Origin: Roseovarius spongiae
Lineage (GTDB): Bacteria; Pseudomonadota; Alphaproteobacteria; Rhodobacterales; Rhodobacteraceae
Assembly (NCBI RefSeq): GCF_003651245.1
Contig: NZ_RAPE01000001.1
Coordinates: 992,001-1,056,000 of the forward strand
Length of the DNA: 64,000 nt
Direction: 5' to 3'
In this document: positions 8,289-17,875 of the stretch, piece after piece
Layout: each line of letters begins with the position of its first letter
Position numbering within the stretch: position 1 is the stretch's first letter
The notes under the pieces: generated by a model
Told to the model about the DNA's origin: nothing
Databases searched by the model: none
Seen by the model: the letters and a program-made list of their open reading frames with translations, nothing else
Translations under genes and position numbers: made by a program

Positions 8289-9410
8289 TCAGGGCGCGGG
8301 GGGCGGCGGGGGCATGACGGTGAAGAGCTGCGCCAGTTCCGCCACGTCGCCGGCGCGCATCCAGCCGTCCTGTCCGGCAGTCCAGACCTGGGTGTCGCGG
8401 GTGAGGCCGCCGTCGCCCGCCATCCGCCCCATCGCGGCGCGCGAGTAGGGGCCGCGCGTCTCGCCCGCTTCTGCGATGTGCCAGACCTTCTCGGGCGGGG
8501 GCGGCGGTGGAGGAGGCGCCGCCTGCGCCGGCTGGGGCTGCGCGCCCCAGGGGCCGGACTGGCCGGTCATCCTGTCGGCCATCGCGATCCCCATCCCCAT
8601 GCCGAGCCCGGCGCCCATGCCGCCGCCGCCCGAGGGATTCTTCGCCGCCTCGGTCATCGCTTCGGCAGCTGAATACTGCGTGAACCGGCCAAGGTCGCCG
8701 GCGAGCCCGGCCGAGGTGCGCTTGTCGAGCGCGGCCTCGACCGCGGAGGGAAGCGAGATGTTCTCGATGTAGAGCTCGGGGATCACGAGGCCGTAATTCG
8801 CCACCGTCTGGCTGATCGCGGTCGCCACCAACTTGCCGAGATCCGCGGTGTTGGCGGCCATGTCGAGCACCGGGATGCCCGAGGAGGCGATCACGCGGCT
8901 GAATTCCTGCACGATGATGTTGCGGATCTGGTAACTGATCTCGTCCATCGTGAATTCGCCGTCAGTGCCGACGATCTCGGAGAGGAATTTCGCCGGGTCG
9001 CTGACGCGCACGCTATAGGTGCCATAGGCGCGGATGCGGGTCGGCCCGAATTCCGGGTCACGCAGGATGATCGGGTTCTTGGTGCCCCATTTGAGATCGT
9101 TGAAACGCACCGTGCTGACGAAGTAGATCTCGGATTTGAACGGGCTCTGGAAGCCGTGGTCCCAATGCTGGAGCGTCGTCATGATCGGCATGTTGTTGGT
9201 CTCGAGCATGTAGAGACCCGGGGTGAACACATCCGCGAGTTGCCCTTCATGGATGAAGACCGCGGCCTGCCCTTCGCGCACGGTGAGCTTGGCGCCGTAC
9301 TTGATCTCGTGGCCCTCGCGCTCGAACCGCCAGACCATCGTGTCGCGGGTGTCGTCGGTCCAGTGGATGACGTCGATGAATTCGCCGGTCAGGAAGTCGA
9401 AAATGCCCAT
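8289..9410 (-). CDS. SPFH-domain protein with C-terminal GYF_2 domain (YdjI-like)
   Basis: This 373-residue protein starts MGIFDFLTGEFIDVIHW, as members of the virion-core/YdjI-type SPFH family do. An SPFH (stomatin/flotillin-like) domain fills about residues 30-250. A Gly-Met-rich and proline-rich linker (about 265-310, with a run of prolines) follows, then a GYF_2-type domain starting VWHIAEAGETRGPYS (about 311-360). SPFH proteins build membrane-associated ring assemblies, and the GYF domain binds proline-rich partners. It sits 88 bases upstream of the zinc-ribbon gene and 82 bases after the DUF2927 gene, so all are likely co-transcribed. Confidence 0.85.
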   Translation of the reverse strand: MGIFDFLTGEFIDVIHWTDDTRDTMVWRFEREGHEIKYGAKLTVREGQAAVFIHEGQLADVFTPGLYMLETNNMPIMTTLQHWDHGFQSPFKSEIYFVSTVRFNDLKWGTKNPIILRDPEFGPTRIRAYGTYSVRVSDPAKFLSEIVGTDGEFTMDEISYQIRNIIVQEFSRVIASSGIPVLDMAANTADLGKLVATAISQTVANYGLVIPELYIENISLPSAVEAALDKRTSAGLAGDLGRFTQYSAAEAMTEAAKNPSGGGGMGAGLGMGMGIAMADRMTGQSGPWGAQPQPAQAAPPPPPPPPEKVWHIAEAGETRGPYSRAAMGRMAGDGGLTRDTQVWTAGQDGWMRAGDVAELAQLFTVMPPPPPAP

Positions 9411-9492
9411 TGAGATATCCTTCAGCCGATTGAGCGCCGTTCAACGTAACCATGTTTGCCGCGCACTGCCAAGCGCCCGGCGACGCCTGCCT

Positions 9493-10458
9493 TCAGCTTG
9501 ACCCGCCGCCGCGCGCCGCGATCAGGTCGCGCAGGATCGGGCGGGCCTCCGCTTCGCTCATGCCGGGGCGCAGGCGGGGCGAGTAGAGCAGGCGCAGCAA
9601 CTCCTCGTCCTGGGTGGTCAGCAGCGCGAATTCGTCGTCGTCGTTGAAGATCGACGGCCGCGCGCGCGGGCTGTCATTGGCGAGGCCGAGGCCCTGCGCC
9701 AGCTCCTCATGCACGCAGGACTTGCGCAACAGCGGGGGATGCTCGGCGCGGATAAAGGCGATGGCGCGGCGGTAGGTGTGGTCTTCGCCTGTTCCGGCGA
9801 AGGCCACCACGAGGCAATGAATCGAGCGCGGCAGGTTGTCGAAGAGCGCCAGCGACGAGGGGTTGATGTTGGGCACCAGAGTCTTGATCCGGCGCACCGC
9901 CTCCGCGCGGTCGTCCTCGCCCATGATGAGCACGTGGAAATTGGCGTCCGCGCCGGCGCCGATCGAGATCGGGTGCCCGGTGACGCGCGCCAGCCGGTCG
10001 GCGTAGCGCGCCACGGTCCCGCGGTCGACGCTGCGCTGGTCTTCGGGGACCGCTGCGCCGAATTCGACCGCCATCCGCACCGGACCGGTCCATTTGCGCA
10101 GCCCCCCCGGCTTGCCGTCCGAGCGGGTGAGGCCGCGGTTGCGGGCGTATTCGTCGTAGAACGCGATGCGCTCGAAGTTGCGCAGCAGGTCGGTATCGGT
10201 CCAGGGCGTGTCGGGGCCGCCGCCGTCGGTGCGCAGCAGCCCCTGGCCGACGAGGTTGGTCTCGACCCGGGTGTAATAGGCGGCAAGCGCGCGGCTCTTC
10301 TCGGAAGGGCCGGTCGCCTGCGGGGGCGGGGGCGGCTTGACCGAGGCGGGGCGCGCGCGCGGCTTCACGCCGGGGGCTGGCGGCGCGATTTCGCAGGCGG
10401 CCAGCGCGCCGAGCGCCATGACCACCACCGCCGCCCTCAAGATCGCCGCGCCGCGCAT
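9493..10458 (-). CDS. DUF2927-family lipoprotein
   Basis: The first 22 residues form a lipoprotein signal ending LGALAAC, with Cys22 as the acylated residue. A proline-rich spacer (about 26-50) follows, then the DUF2927 domain to the end. The conserved block HEELAQGLGLANDS and the SIFNDDDEFALLT segment that follow are characteristic. The HEELxQ pattern resembles a metal-binding helix, but no full HExxH is present, so I do not claim protease activity. It lies 6 bases after the telA stop. The function of the family is unknown; a periplasmic or outer-membrane partner of the TelA/SPFH proteins is inference. Confidence 0.8.
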   Translation of the reverse strand: MRGAAILRAAVVVMALGALAACEIAPPAPGVKPRARPASVKPPPPPQATGPSEKSRALAAYYTRVETNLVGQGLLRTDGGGPDTPWTDTDLLRNFERIAFYDEYARNRGLTRSDGKPGGLRKWTGPVRMAVEFGAAVPEDQRSVDRGTVARYADRLARVTGHPISIGAGADANFHVLIMGEDDRAEAVRRIKTLVPNINPSSLALFDNLPRSIHCLVVAFAGTGEDHTYRRAIAFIRAEHPPLLRKSCVHEELAQGLGLANDSPRARPSIFNDDDEFALLTTQDEELLRLLYSPRLRPGMSEAEARPILRDLIAARGGGSS

Positions 10459-10464
10459 ATTCGC

Positions 10465-11661
10465 CTAGGCCCCCTCTGCGCCGCCGACGTTGTCGCCGAC
10501 GCCGTCTCCGCGCGCCTTGGCGGAGGCGAGCGTGTCGCGCAGCTCGCCCTCCATCTTCTTCAGCTCGGCCTCGGCGGCGGCGCGGCGCGCCTTGCCCTCG
10601 TCGGCGATCCTGAGCGAGTCCTCGATCGTGCCGATCAGGTCGGCGTTGGCTTTCTTCACCGCCTCGATGTCGAAAACTCCGCGCTCCATCTCGGTGCGGA
10701 TCGCCTTGTTGCTTTCGCGCAGGTTCTCGGCGTTGGCGGTCAGAAGTTCGTTGGTCAGGTCGTTGGCCTCGCGCACCGCGGTGGCGGCGTCCGCACTGCG
10801 CTGGATCGTCACCGCCTGCGCCAGCTGGGTTTCCCAGAGCGGCACGGTGTTGACCAGCGTGGAGTTGATCTTGGTCACCAGGCTTTTGTCGTTTTCCTGC
10901 ACGAGGCGGATCGAGGGCAGGGACTGCATGGTCACCTGGCGGGTGAGCTTGAGGTCGTGCACCCGGCGCTCGAGGTCGTCGCGCGCGGCGCGCAGGTCGC
11001 GCAGTTCCTGCGCCTTCATCACCTTCTCGTCCTCGGCGGCCTTTTCGACCAAAGCTTCGCGGGCGGGGATGTCCGTTTCGTCCAGGTCGCGCAGCTTGGC
11101 CTCTCCGGCGGAGATGTAGAGCGCCAGTTCGTCGTAGAAGTCGAGCGTCTTCTCGTAAAGCAGGTCGAGCGCCTTGATATCCTTCAAGAGCGTGTATTCG
11201 TGCTTGTTCAGATCCTCGGTCACGCGGTCGATCTGGCCCTGCACCTCCTCGAACCGGGCGGTGAATTTCGCGAACGGCGCGGCGCGGCCCAGCAGCTTCT
11301 CCCACCAGGTGCGTTCGCGGCGCACGTCGAGTTCGGAGACCGAAAAGCCGCGGATGGTGGTGACGATGCCGCGCAGGGAATCGCCGGCCGGGCCGACATC
11401 CTTGTTGCGCACGCCCTGGAGCATCGATTGCGAGATTGTCTGCAACTCGGCCTGAGCCGCCGACCCGAAGGAGACGATCGACTGGGTGTCGGTCATGTCG
11501 ATCTCGTTCATGCGCTTGCGGATCGCGTCTCCCAGCGGCTTGTTCGCCTTCTCCAGCGGAATGATGGCGTTCGCGTCGGTGGGTTCGGGCAGGACCGAGG
11601 CGCTGACCGCCTCGACATCGGCGAGGGAGGCTTCGGCCTTCTGGCGGACGGAATCGGACAT
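10465..11661 (-). CDS. telA: Toxic anion resistance protein (TelA/YaaN family)
   Basis: This 398-residue, mostly helical cytoplasmic protein is a full-length TelA family member. It has the ERTWWEKLLG segment near residue 110 and the long helical region with LLYEKTLDFYDELALYI. TelA homologues were named after tellurite resistance, but the molecular activity is not settled. It lies 3 bases after the XpaC-like gene, the same xpaC-yaaN pairing seen in Firmicutes, so co-translation and a shared envelope-stress role are likely (inference). Confidence 0.88.
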   Translation of the reverse strand: MSDSVRQKAEASLADVEAVSASVLPEPTDANAIIPLEKANKPLGDAIRKRMNEIDMTDTQSIVSFGSAAQAELQTISQSMLQGVRNKDVGPAGDSLRGIVTTIRGFSVSELDVRRERTWWEKLLGRAAPFAKFTARFEEVQGQIDRVTEDLNKHEYTLLKDIKALDLLYEKTLDFYDELALYISAGEAKLRDLDETDIPAREALVEKAAEDEKVMKAQELRDLRAARDDLERRVHDLKLTRQVTMQSLPSIRLVQENDKSLVTKINSTLVNTVPLWETQLAQAVTIQRSADAATAVREANDLTNELLTANAENLRESNKAIRTEMERGVFDIEAVKKANADLIGTIEDSLRIADEGKARRAAAEAELKKMEGELRDTLASAKARGDGVGDNVGGAEGA

Positions 11662-11664
11662 GGA

Positions 11665-12567
11665 TTAACCTTTCGGGTTGGGATCGGTCTGTTTCAAATG
11701 AACGCCCTCGCGGCTCAGCCGTTCGCGCAGCACGTCGATCTCGATCTCCAGATCGCTGTGGCTGTCGCTCAGAAGGCGTTTGGTCTTGGCGTCGAAATTA
11801 TCTTCGAGATCGGTGAGCAGCATCAAGTAATCCTCACGCGCGCCCGCGTCCCGGCTGCGGGCGTAGATGTCGGCGAACTTGGCCGTCGCATCGCGCGCGC
11901 CCATCAGGTAGACGCCCATGTACTTGCGCGCCGCCGTCAGGTCGCGCGGGTCTTCCTCGACCGTGCGCAGCATGTCGCGGACGATGTCCTTGAATTGCTC
12001 GACGCGGGCTTCGATCTGCCGGTCGCCGGCGCGTTTGGCGGCGTCGGACATCGCGGCGAGATAGGCCTCGGCCTGGTCCACGACGCGCGCGACGCGGTCC
12101 GACTGGAATTGGTCGACGCCCTCCATCCCCTTGGCTTTCAGCGGATCGATCCCGAAGGACAGCACGTGCAGCCCGGTGGTCACGGCCCCGAACAGCAGTG
12201 GCGCGATCAGCCCCGGCTCCACCTTGTAGGCGGCGATGGCGATGCCGAGCCCCGCGAGGACGGAGGAGAACAGCTTGCGCGGCACGCCCGGCGCGCGAGC
12301 GACCTTGCGCTCGCGAAAGGCCGCCTCGGCGCGCAGCCCGTCGCGCAGGAGCCACGCCGAAAGCGCCAGCACCGCCGCCGCCCCCGCCCCGAGCGCAAGC
12401 CCCGCCGCGCCCGAGGTCAGCGATGTGAAGAGCGCGAGCGCCGCGGGCAGGAACATCAGGTTCGCCCGCGCGCCCGCCGGATCGACGCGCGCCGCGTTGC
12501 GCCGCCCCCGCGTCGCGCCACCGTCGCCTGCCTCGGGGCTGTATTTCCCGCCGTATCGCTGCGCCAT
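11665..12567 (-). CDS. XpaC-family (5-bromo-4-chloroindolyl phosphate hydrolysis) protein
   Basis: The protein has 300 residues from the ATG at 12567; a GTG three codons upstream is the alternative. A basic N-terminus precedes two pairs of hydrophobic helices (about 38-75 and 98-135). A soluble helical region with an EAYLAAMSDAAKR motif and a coiled-coil end follow. Despite its name the family has no proven phosphatase function. It sits directly before telA and 5 bases after the small membrane protein gene (or overlapping it, if the GTG is used). Confidence 0.8.
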   Translation of the reverse strand: MAQRYGGKYSPEAGDGGATRGRRNAARVDPAGARANLMFLPAALALFTSLTSGAAGLALGAGAAAVLALSAWLLRDGLRAEAAFRERKVARAPGVPRKLFSSVLAGLGIAIAAYKVEPGLIAPLLFGAVTTGLHVLSFGIDPLKAKGMEGVDQFQSDRVARVVDQAEAYLAAMSDAAKRAGDRQIEARVEQFKDIVRDMLRTVEEDPRDLTAARKYMGVYLMGARDATAKFADIYARSRDAGAREDYLMLLTDLEDNFDAKTKRLLSDSHSDLEIEIDVLRERLSREGVHLKQTDPNPKG

Positions 12568-12572
12568 CGCCC

Positions 12573-12788
12573 TCACAGCCCTCCGAGAAGGCCGCTGGTG
12601 ACGCCGAGCATCACGATGATGAGCGCGGCAAACCCGATCTTGCGCATTGCATCCCCCCGCGGCTCCGCCGCAACCTCCCGCGCCATTTCCCGCCCGTTGT
12701 GCGTCGCGCGCGTCACCACCGAAACGAGCATCATCACCAGCGCGAAGACCACGAGCGCCGCACAGAGAATGAGCAAAATTCGTCCCAT
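12573..12788 (-). CDS. Small two-helix membrane protein heading the telA gene set
   Basis: A 71-residue protein with two hydrophobic segments (about 3-23 and 50-69) joined by a charged loop. The ATG at 12788 lies 62 bases downstream of the terC start and on the same strand. I do not recognise a family. Its position as the first gene before xpaC-telA suggests a small subunit or regulator of that membrane-associated set. Confidence 0.65.
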   Translation of the reverse strand: MGRILLILCAALVVFALVMMLVSVVTRATHNGREMAREVAAEPRGDAMRKIGFAALIIVMLGVTSGLLGGL

Positions 12789-12850
12789 CGGTGGCGCCGT
12801 CCCGTTTTCCCGCTCCGGAGTCAGAACTTAGGACAAGGCGGGACTGGTTG

Positions 12851-13708
12851 CTAGGGGGAACCTGCCGGGCGGCTCCGCGTCGTTTCGGGCGTGCGGCGCT
12901 GCACCGCGCGGCGCGTCATCTCGAGCTTGCGGGTATAGCCGGACTGGATCACCTCGACCGCGACCAGCACGATCACGCTGAAGTAGAAAGTGGTCTTGGA
13001 CATCGGAACCACCTCGTAGCCGAAGATCCGCAGGGCGAGCGTTTCGTCATGCGCCGCATGCGCCGCGGCCTGGCCCGCCTCGCCCAACAACACCACGCCG
13101 ACGATCAGCAGGATGAAAAGGCCGAGCACCTCGTACATGCGGTTCTTTTCCAGGAACGCCGTGACTCCGTCCGCCAGCAGCAGCATTGCCACGCCCGACA
13201 GGCCGATGGCGGTGGCCAGCACCCAGAAGACATCGGTGATCGCCAGCGCCGAGAGCACCGAGTCGAACGAGAAGATGAGGTTCGTCAACACGATCAGCGC
13301 CACAACCTTGACGGCGGATTTGCCGCCGCTGTCGGCCTTGTCGGCATCCACGTGCTCGGTGCTGAGCATGTGGGCGATCTCCTGCACCGCGGTGTGGATG
13401 ATGAACACGCCGCCGAAGATGAAGACGCAGGTGGCGAAGTTCACCCCGCCGGTCAGCACGCCCTCCCAGTCGAAGACGAAGAAGGGTTCGGCCAGCGCGT
13501 CGATCAGCCGGATCATCACGAAGAGCAGCACGACCCGCAGCGCCACGGCGATGATGATGCCCCACATGCGCACCGCCTTGCGTTTCGCCTCCGGCGCGCG
13601 CTGGCTCTCGATCGAGATGTAGAGCAGGTTGTCAAAGCCCAGCACGGCCTGGAGGAAGCACAGCATCAGGAGGTTGCCGAGGTTCTCGGCGGTGAGGATA
13701 TCTGCCAT
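12851..13708 (-). CDS. TerC-family integral membrane protein
   Basis: This 285-residue protein has seven to eight hydrophobic segments and the TerC signature acidic residues within membrane helices: GFDNLLY near residue 24 and the FSFDSVLSA segment near 147. Members export or handle metal ions (manganese efflux in well-studied cases) or act in tellurite resistance loci. It stands immediately upstream of the XpaC/TelA set, so a combined metal or envelope stress module is plausible, although the 62-base gap leaves room for a separate promoter. Confidence 0.88.
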   Translation of the reverse strand: MADILTAENLGNLLMLCFLQAVLGFDNLLYISIESQRAPEAKRKAVRMWGIIIAVALRVVLLFVMIRLIDALAEPFFVFDWEGVLTGGVNFATCVFIFGGVFIIHTAVQEIAHMLSTEHVDADKADSGGKSAVKVVALIVLTNLIFSFDSVLSALAITDVFWVLATAIGLSGVAMLLLADGVTAFLEKNRMYEVLGLFILLIVGVVLLGEAGQAAAHAAHDETLALRIFGYEVVPMSKTTFYFSVIVLVAVEVIQSGYTRKLEMTRRAVQRRTPETTRSRPAGSP

Positions 13709-13799
13709 CGGTGAACATGGTCCCTGTCGGTTGCGGTTTCCCCGTTATGCCCCGCCGGGCGCGGGGCCTGTCAATCGGCAATGTGGGCGCGCCCGGCGC

Positions 13800-14600
13800 T
13801 CAGGGCTTGCGCCGCCGCCTCGGCGCGGGGCGCTTGGATTTCTGCGCGCCGTCCTTGTCCTCGAGCCCCAGCTGCTCGCGCAGCACGCGCGGGCGCACTT
13901 CCTCGACCGCGCCGGGCTTCAGTTGACCCAATTGGAACGGCCCGTAGGAGACGCGGATCAGCCGGTTCACCGCGAGGCCAACCGCCTCCATCGCGCGGCG
14001 CACCTCGCGGTTGCGCCCCTCGCGTACCCCCACGGTGGCCCAGGCGTTGGCCCCCGTCTGCCGGTCGAGCGTGACGGTCATCGGCTGGAACCGTTCGCCA
14101 TCAAGGGTGAGGCCGGCACGCAGCGGCGCAAAGGTGTCGTCGCCGGGGCGCCCCTTGACGCGGACGCGGTACTTGCGCAGCCAGCCGGTGCTCGGCAGCT
14201 CCAGCCGCCGCTTGAGTCCGCCGTCATTGGTCAGCAGCAACAGCCCCTCGGACGCGATGTCGAGCCGCCCGACGCTCATCACGCGGGGCAGGTCCTCGGG
14301 CAGGGCGTCGAAGATCGTCGCGCGCCCCTGTTCATCGCGCGCCGTGGTCACGAGGCCCGCGGGCTTGTGATAAAGCCAGAGCCGCGCGGGTTCGGGCGCG
14401 CCGACCGGCTTGCCGTCCACCGCGATCCTGTCGGCCGCGGTGACGTTCAGCGCGGCGCGGTCGATGATCTTGCCGTTGACGGCGACGCGGCCCCCTTCGA
14501 TCATGCGCTCGGCCTCGCGCCGGCTGGCGACGCCGGCGCGCGCGATGACCTTGGCGATCCGCTCGCCCGGCGGCGTCCTGGAAGGGTTCTTTTCGCTCAT
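13800..14600 (-). CDS. rluB: Pseudouridine synthase, RsuA/RluB family
   Basis: Converts a uridine in rRNA to pseudouridine (RluB acts on 23S rRNA). From the ATG at 14600 the protein has 266 residues. An S4 RNA-binding domain (about 12-65) is followed by the catalytic domain with GRLD (111-114, catalytic Asp114), and KYRVRVKG and GRNREVRR further on. The C-terminus is a short, highly basic tail. A longer frame with an alternative start reaches 14714, but its extra residues look non-coding and overlap tadA. The target base cannot be fixed from sequence. It diverges from tadA. Confidence 0.85.
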   Translation of the reverse strand: MSEKNPSRTPPGERIAKVIARAGVASRREAERMIEGGRVAVNGKIIDRAALNVTAADRIAVDGKPVGAPEPARLWLYHKPAGLVTTARDEQGRATIFDALPEDLPRVMSVGRLDIASEGLLLLTNDGGLKRRLELPSTGWLRKYRVRVKGRPGDDTFAPLRAGLTLDGERFQPMTVTLDRQTGANAWATVGVREGRNREVRRAMEAVGLAVNRLIRVSYGPFQLGQLKPGAVEEVRPRVLREQLGLEDKDGAQKSKRPAPRRRRKP

Positions 14601-14696
14601 GCCCGACCGCTTAGCCGATAGAGCGGCTCTCGGAAAGCGTCTATCCTGCGGGAGACGCCCTTGCGAAAGCGCCGATCCTGCGGCAGAGCAACGCGC

Positions 14697-15152
14697 ATGG
14701 GGTTCACCAGCCATATGCAGGCCGCGCTGTCAGAGGCGCGGGCCGCCGCCGCCCGTGGCGAAGTTCCGGTGGGCGCGGCGGTGGTCGCCCCTTCGGGGCG
14801 TGTCGTGGCGCGGGCGGGCAACCGCACCCGCGAGCTATGCGACCCGACGGCGCATGCCGAGATTCTCGCGCTGCGCGCCGCCTGCGCCGCCGCCGGGTCC
14901 GAACGGCTGCCGGGCCACGCGCTCTACGTCACGCTCGAGCCTTGCGCGATGTGCGCCGCCGCCATCGCCGCGGCGCGAATCGAACGGCTGGTCTTCGGCG
15001 CATCCGACCCGAAATCCGGCGGCGTGCTGCACGGCGCGCGCGTCTTCACCCATCCCCAGGCGCATCACGCGCCCGAGGTGCTGGACGGGATCGGGGCGGA
15101 CGAGGCCCAGCAATTGCTGCGCGCCTTCTTCGCGGCCCGGCGCGCGCCCTGA
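14697..15152 (+). CDS. tadA: tRNA adenosine(34) deaminase
   Basis: Converts adenosine 34 to inosine in tRNA-Arg(ACG). The 151-residue protein has the cytidine-deaminase-fold zinc site: HAE (53-55, His ligand and catalytic Glu) and PCAMC (82-86, two Cys ligands). The ATG at 14697 was chosen over an upstream TTG; a third candidate is the ATG at 14715 (MQAAL). Confidence 0.95.
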   Translation: MGFTSHMQAALSEARAAAARGEVPVGAAVVAPSGRVVARAGNRTRELCDPTAHAEILALRAACAAAGSERLPGHALYVTLEPCAMCAAAIAAARIERLVFGASDPKSGGVLHGARVFTHPQAHHAPEVLDGIGADEAQQLLRAFFAARRAP

Positions 15153-15240
15153 GCCTTCATGCCTCCGGCGCGGATATTCGGGGCAGGAAGAAGGGTGCAT
15201 GGGGCTTTCCCCGGTCGCAATGCCTGAAACCCCCTCTCTG

Positions 15241-15933
15241 TCAGAGGTCGAGCGTCTTCATCACCTCCGGTTCGATCACGTCGACGCCGGGCAGCGCCTC
15301 CTTCAGCGCGTCGGCGGATTGCTCGAGCAGCGGGAAGGTGCGGTAGTGGCAGGGGATCACCGTCTTGAAGTCGAAGAAGGTGCGCGCCGCATAGGCCGCG
15401 CGGCGCATGTCCATCGTGAAGTGGCCGCCGGCGCAGAGGATGCCGATCTCGGGCGCGTGCAGGTCATGGAAGACCTGCATGTCCGCCATCACGTCCGTGT
15501 CGCCGCTGAAATAGATCGTGCGCCCGCCATGTTCGATCATGTAGCCGCATTCGGTGCCGGGCACATGCGGGCCGTTCGGTGCGGCGAAGCTGCTGGAGTG
15601 GGTGGCGTGCACCATCGTGACCTTGACCCCGTCCAGATCGACCGTGCCGCCCTTGTTGAACCCGACGGTGGCAAGCCCCTCGTGCTCTTCCCAGTGGGAC
15701 ATCAGGTCGAACTGGCCGACCACGGGGATGTCGAGCTTGCGGGCGAGTTCGACCGTGTCGGCGACGTGGTCGAAATGCGCGTGGGTGAGCAGGATGCGCG
15801 TCGCGCCCGCAATGGCGGCGTCGTGGTGCTTCTCGTCGAGCATCGGGTTGCCGTTGAGCCAGGGATCGATCAGCAGCGTCTGCCCGCCGATCTCCATGCG
15901 GAAGGACGAATGTCCGAGCCAGGTGAGTTTCAT
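15241..15933 (-). CDS. Metal-dependent hydrolase, UPF0173 (metallo-beta-lactamase fold)
   Basis: A 230-residue cytoplasmic protein starting [10 protein letters not shown] at the ATG at 15933, with AGGAGG about 8 bases upstream. The metal-binding motif HAHFDH (about 73-78), the SGDTD segment and a late CHYRTF are the pattern of the YtkL/UPF0173 group of MBL-fold hydrolases. The physiological substrate is unknown. The longer frame upstream of 15933 overlaps gatC and is not supported. Confidence 0.9.
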   Translation of the reverse strand: MKLTWLGHSSFRMEIGGQTLLIDPWLNGNPMLDEKHHDAAIAGATRILLTHAHFDHVADTVELARKLDIPVVGQFDLMSHWEEHEGLATVGFNKGGTVDLDGVKVTMVHATHSSSFAAPNGPHVPGTECGYMIEHGGRTIYFSGDTDVMADMQVFHDLHAPEIGILCAGGHFTMDMRRAAYAARTFFDFKTVIPCHYRTFPLLEQSADALKEALPGVDVIEPEVMKTLDL

Positions 15934-16064
15934 TGTCTGTGCCTCCTTCGTATCCCGACAGTGTAGCGCGCCGCGCGCGGGGGGAAAGCGGCGATCCATG
16001 TGCTTGCACGCGATCCGGGCGGGCGCTAAACGCACAGCAAAGACGACGACCGGAGGTCTGCCCC

Positions 16065-16352
16065 ATGTCAATCGATCTGCAAACCGCCGCGCGCGTGGCC
16101 AAGCTGGCCCGCATCCGCGTGGACGACGACGCGCTGCCCGCGCTCGCGGACGAGTTCAACACCATCCTCGGCTTCATCGAGCAGTTGGGCGAGGTCGATG
16201 TCGAGGGCGTGGAGCCGATGGTGAGCGTCACGCCCATGCGGCTCAAGCGGCGCGCGGACGAGGTGACCGACGGCGACCGACAGCGCGCGATCCTGTCGAA
16301 CGCGCCGGATGCGCGCGAGGGGTTCTTCGCCGTGCCGAAGGTGGTGGAATGA
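16065..16352 (+). CDS. gatC: Asp-tRNA(Asn)/Glu-tRNA(Gln) amidotransferase subunit C
   Basis: Small 95-residue subunit that holds GatA and GatB together in the enzyme that amidates Glu-tRNA(Gln) and Asp-tRNA(Asn). The helix pair [14 protein letters not shown] and the conserved [12 protein letters not shown] segment are visible, and the C-terminal FFAVPKVVE is the family end. The ATG at 16065 has CGGAGG upstream. Its stop overlaps the gatA start. gatB is not in the window, which is common because it is often unlinked. Confidence 0.93.
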   Translation: MSIDLQTAARVAKLARIRVDDDALPALADEFNTILGFIEQLGEVDVEGVEPMVSVTPMRLKRRADEVTDGDRQRAILSNAPDAREGFFAVPKVVE

Positions 16353-17842
16353 TGACCGATCTCAACGCCCTGACCATCGCCGAGGCGCGCGACCGGCTGC
16401 GCGGCAAGGACATCACCGCGACCGAACTGACCGAGGCCTGCCTCGCGCGGATCGAGGACGCGGGCGCGCTCGGCGCCTTCGTGCATCACACCATTGATGT
16501 GGCGCGCGAGCAGGCGGCGCAGGCCGACAAGCGCCTGCAAGGGCGCGAGGAGGCGCCCGCGCTCTGCGGCATTCCGCTCGGGATCAAGGATCTGTTCTGC
16601 ACGCGGGGCGTGGCGAGCCAGGCCGGCAGCCGAATCCTCGAAGGATTCAGACCGGAATACGAATCCACCGTCACCGCGCAGTTGTTCGACGCCGGCGCGG
16701 TCATGCTGGGCAAGCTCAACATGGACGAATTCGCGATGGGCTCGAGCAACGAGACCAGCGTTTACGGCAACGCGGTGAACCCCTGGCGGCGCCAGGGCGA
16801 CGACGCGGCGCTCACGCCGGGCGGGTCCTCGGGCGGCTCGGCCAGCGCCGTGGCCGCCGATCTCTGCCTTGCCGCCACCGGCACCGACACCGGCGGGTCG
16901 ATCCGCCAGCCCGCCGCCTTCACCGGCATCACCGGCATCAAGCCGACCTACGGGCGCTGTTCGCGCTGGGGCATCGTCGCCTTCGCGTCCTCGCTCGACC
17001 AGGCCGGGCCGATGACGAAATCCGTGCGCGACGCGGCGATCATGCTCGGCGCGATGTGCGGGCATGATCCGAAGGATTCGACCTCCGCCGATCTGCCCGT
17101 GCCGGATTTCGAGGCGATGCTGACGGGCGACATCCGCGGCAAGGTGATCGGCATTCCGCGCGAATACCGCATGGACGGCATGTCCGCCGAGATCGATGCG
17201 CTCTGGGCCAAGGGGCGCGCGATGCTCGAGGATGCGGGCGCGGAAATCCGAGACATTTCCCTGCCGCATACGAAATACGCGCTGCCCGCCTATTACGTGA
17301 TCGCGCCCGCCGAGGCGTCGAGCAACCTCGCGCGGTACGACGGGGTGCGCTATGGTCACCGCGCGAAGCTCGCGCCCGGCGACGGCATCACCGAGATGTA
17401 CGAAAAGACCCGCGCCGAGGGCTTCGGCGACGAGGTCAAGCGCCGGGTGATGGTCGGCACCTACGTGCTCTCCGCCGGGTTCTACGACGCCTATTACAAC
17501 CGCGCGCGCAAGGTCCGCACGTTGATCAAGCGGGATTTCGAGCAGGTCTTCGCGGATGGGGTCGATGCGATTCTGACCCCGGCCACGCCAAGCGCCGCCT
17601 TCGCACTGGGGGAGATGAAGGACGCCGATCCGGTGCAGATGTATCTCAACGACGTTTTCACGGTGACGGTCAACCTTGCCGGTCTGCCGGGGATCGCGCT
17701 GCCCGCCGGGCTCAGCGGAGAGGGGTTGCCGCTCGGGCTGCAACTGATCGGGCGCCCCTGGGAAGAGGGCGATCTGCTGAATTGCGCCTACACGCTCGAG
17801 AGGGCGGCCGGTTTTGTAGCCAAGCCGGAAAAATGGTGGTAA
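16349..17842 (+). CDS. gatA: Asp-tRNA(Asn)/Glu-tRNA(Gln) amidotransferase subunit A
   Basis: Amidase subunit that releases ammonia from glutamine for tRNA amidation. The 497-residue protein has the full catalytic triad of the amidase signature family: Lys80 in GIPLGIKD, the cis-Ser in GGSSGGS (158-164) and the nucleophile in TGGS (181-184). Two tandem ATGs (16349, 16352) overlap the gatC stop. The first gives an ATGA overlap, typical of translational coupling. Confidence 0.96.
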   Translation: MMTDLNALTIAEARDRLRGKDITATELTEACLARIEDAGALGAFVHHTIDVAREQAAQADKRLQGREEAPALCGIPLGIKDLFCTRGVASQAGSRILEGFRPEYESTVTAQLFDAGAVMLGKLNMDEFAMGSSNETSVYGNAVNPWRRQGDDAALTPGGSSGGSASAVAADLCLAATGTDTGGSIRQPAAFTGITGIKPTYGRCSRWGIVAFASSLDQAGPMTKSVRDAAIMLGAMCGHDPKDSTSADLPVPDFEAMLTGDIRGKVIGIPREYRMDGMSAEIDALWAKGRAMLEDAGAEIRDISLPHTKYALPAYYVIAPAEASSNLARYDGVRYGHRAKLAPGDGITEMYEKTRAEGFGDEVKRRVMVGTYVLSAGFYDAYYNRARKVRTLIKRDFEQVFADGVDAILTPATPSAAFALGEMKDADPVQMYLNDVFTVTVNLAGLPGIALPAGLSGEGLPLGLQLIGRPWEEGDLLNCAYTLERAAGFVAKPEKWW

Positions 17843-17875
17843 ACCGCACCCGAATTACATCTGGCAGGATCGCTC

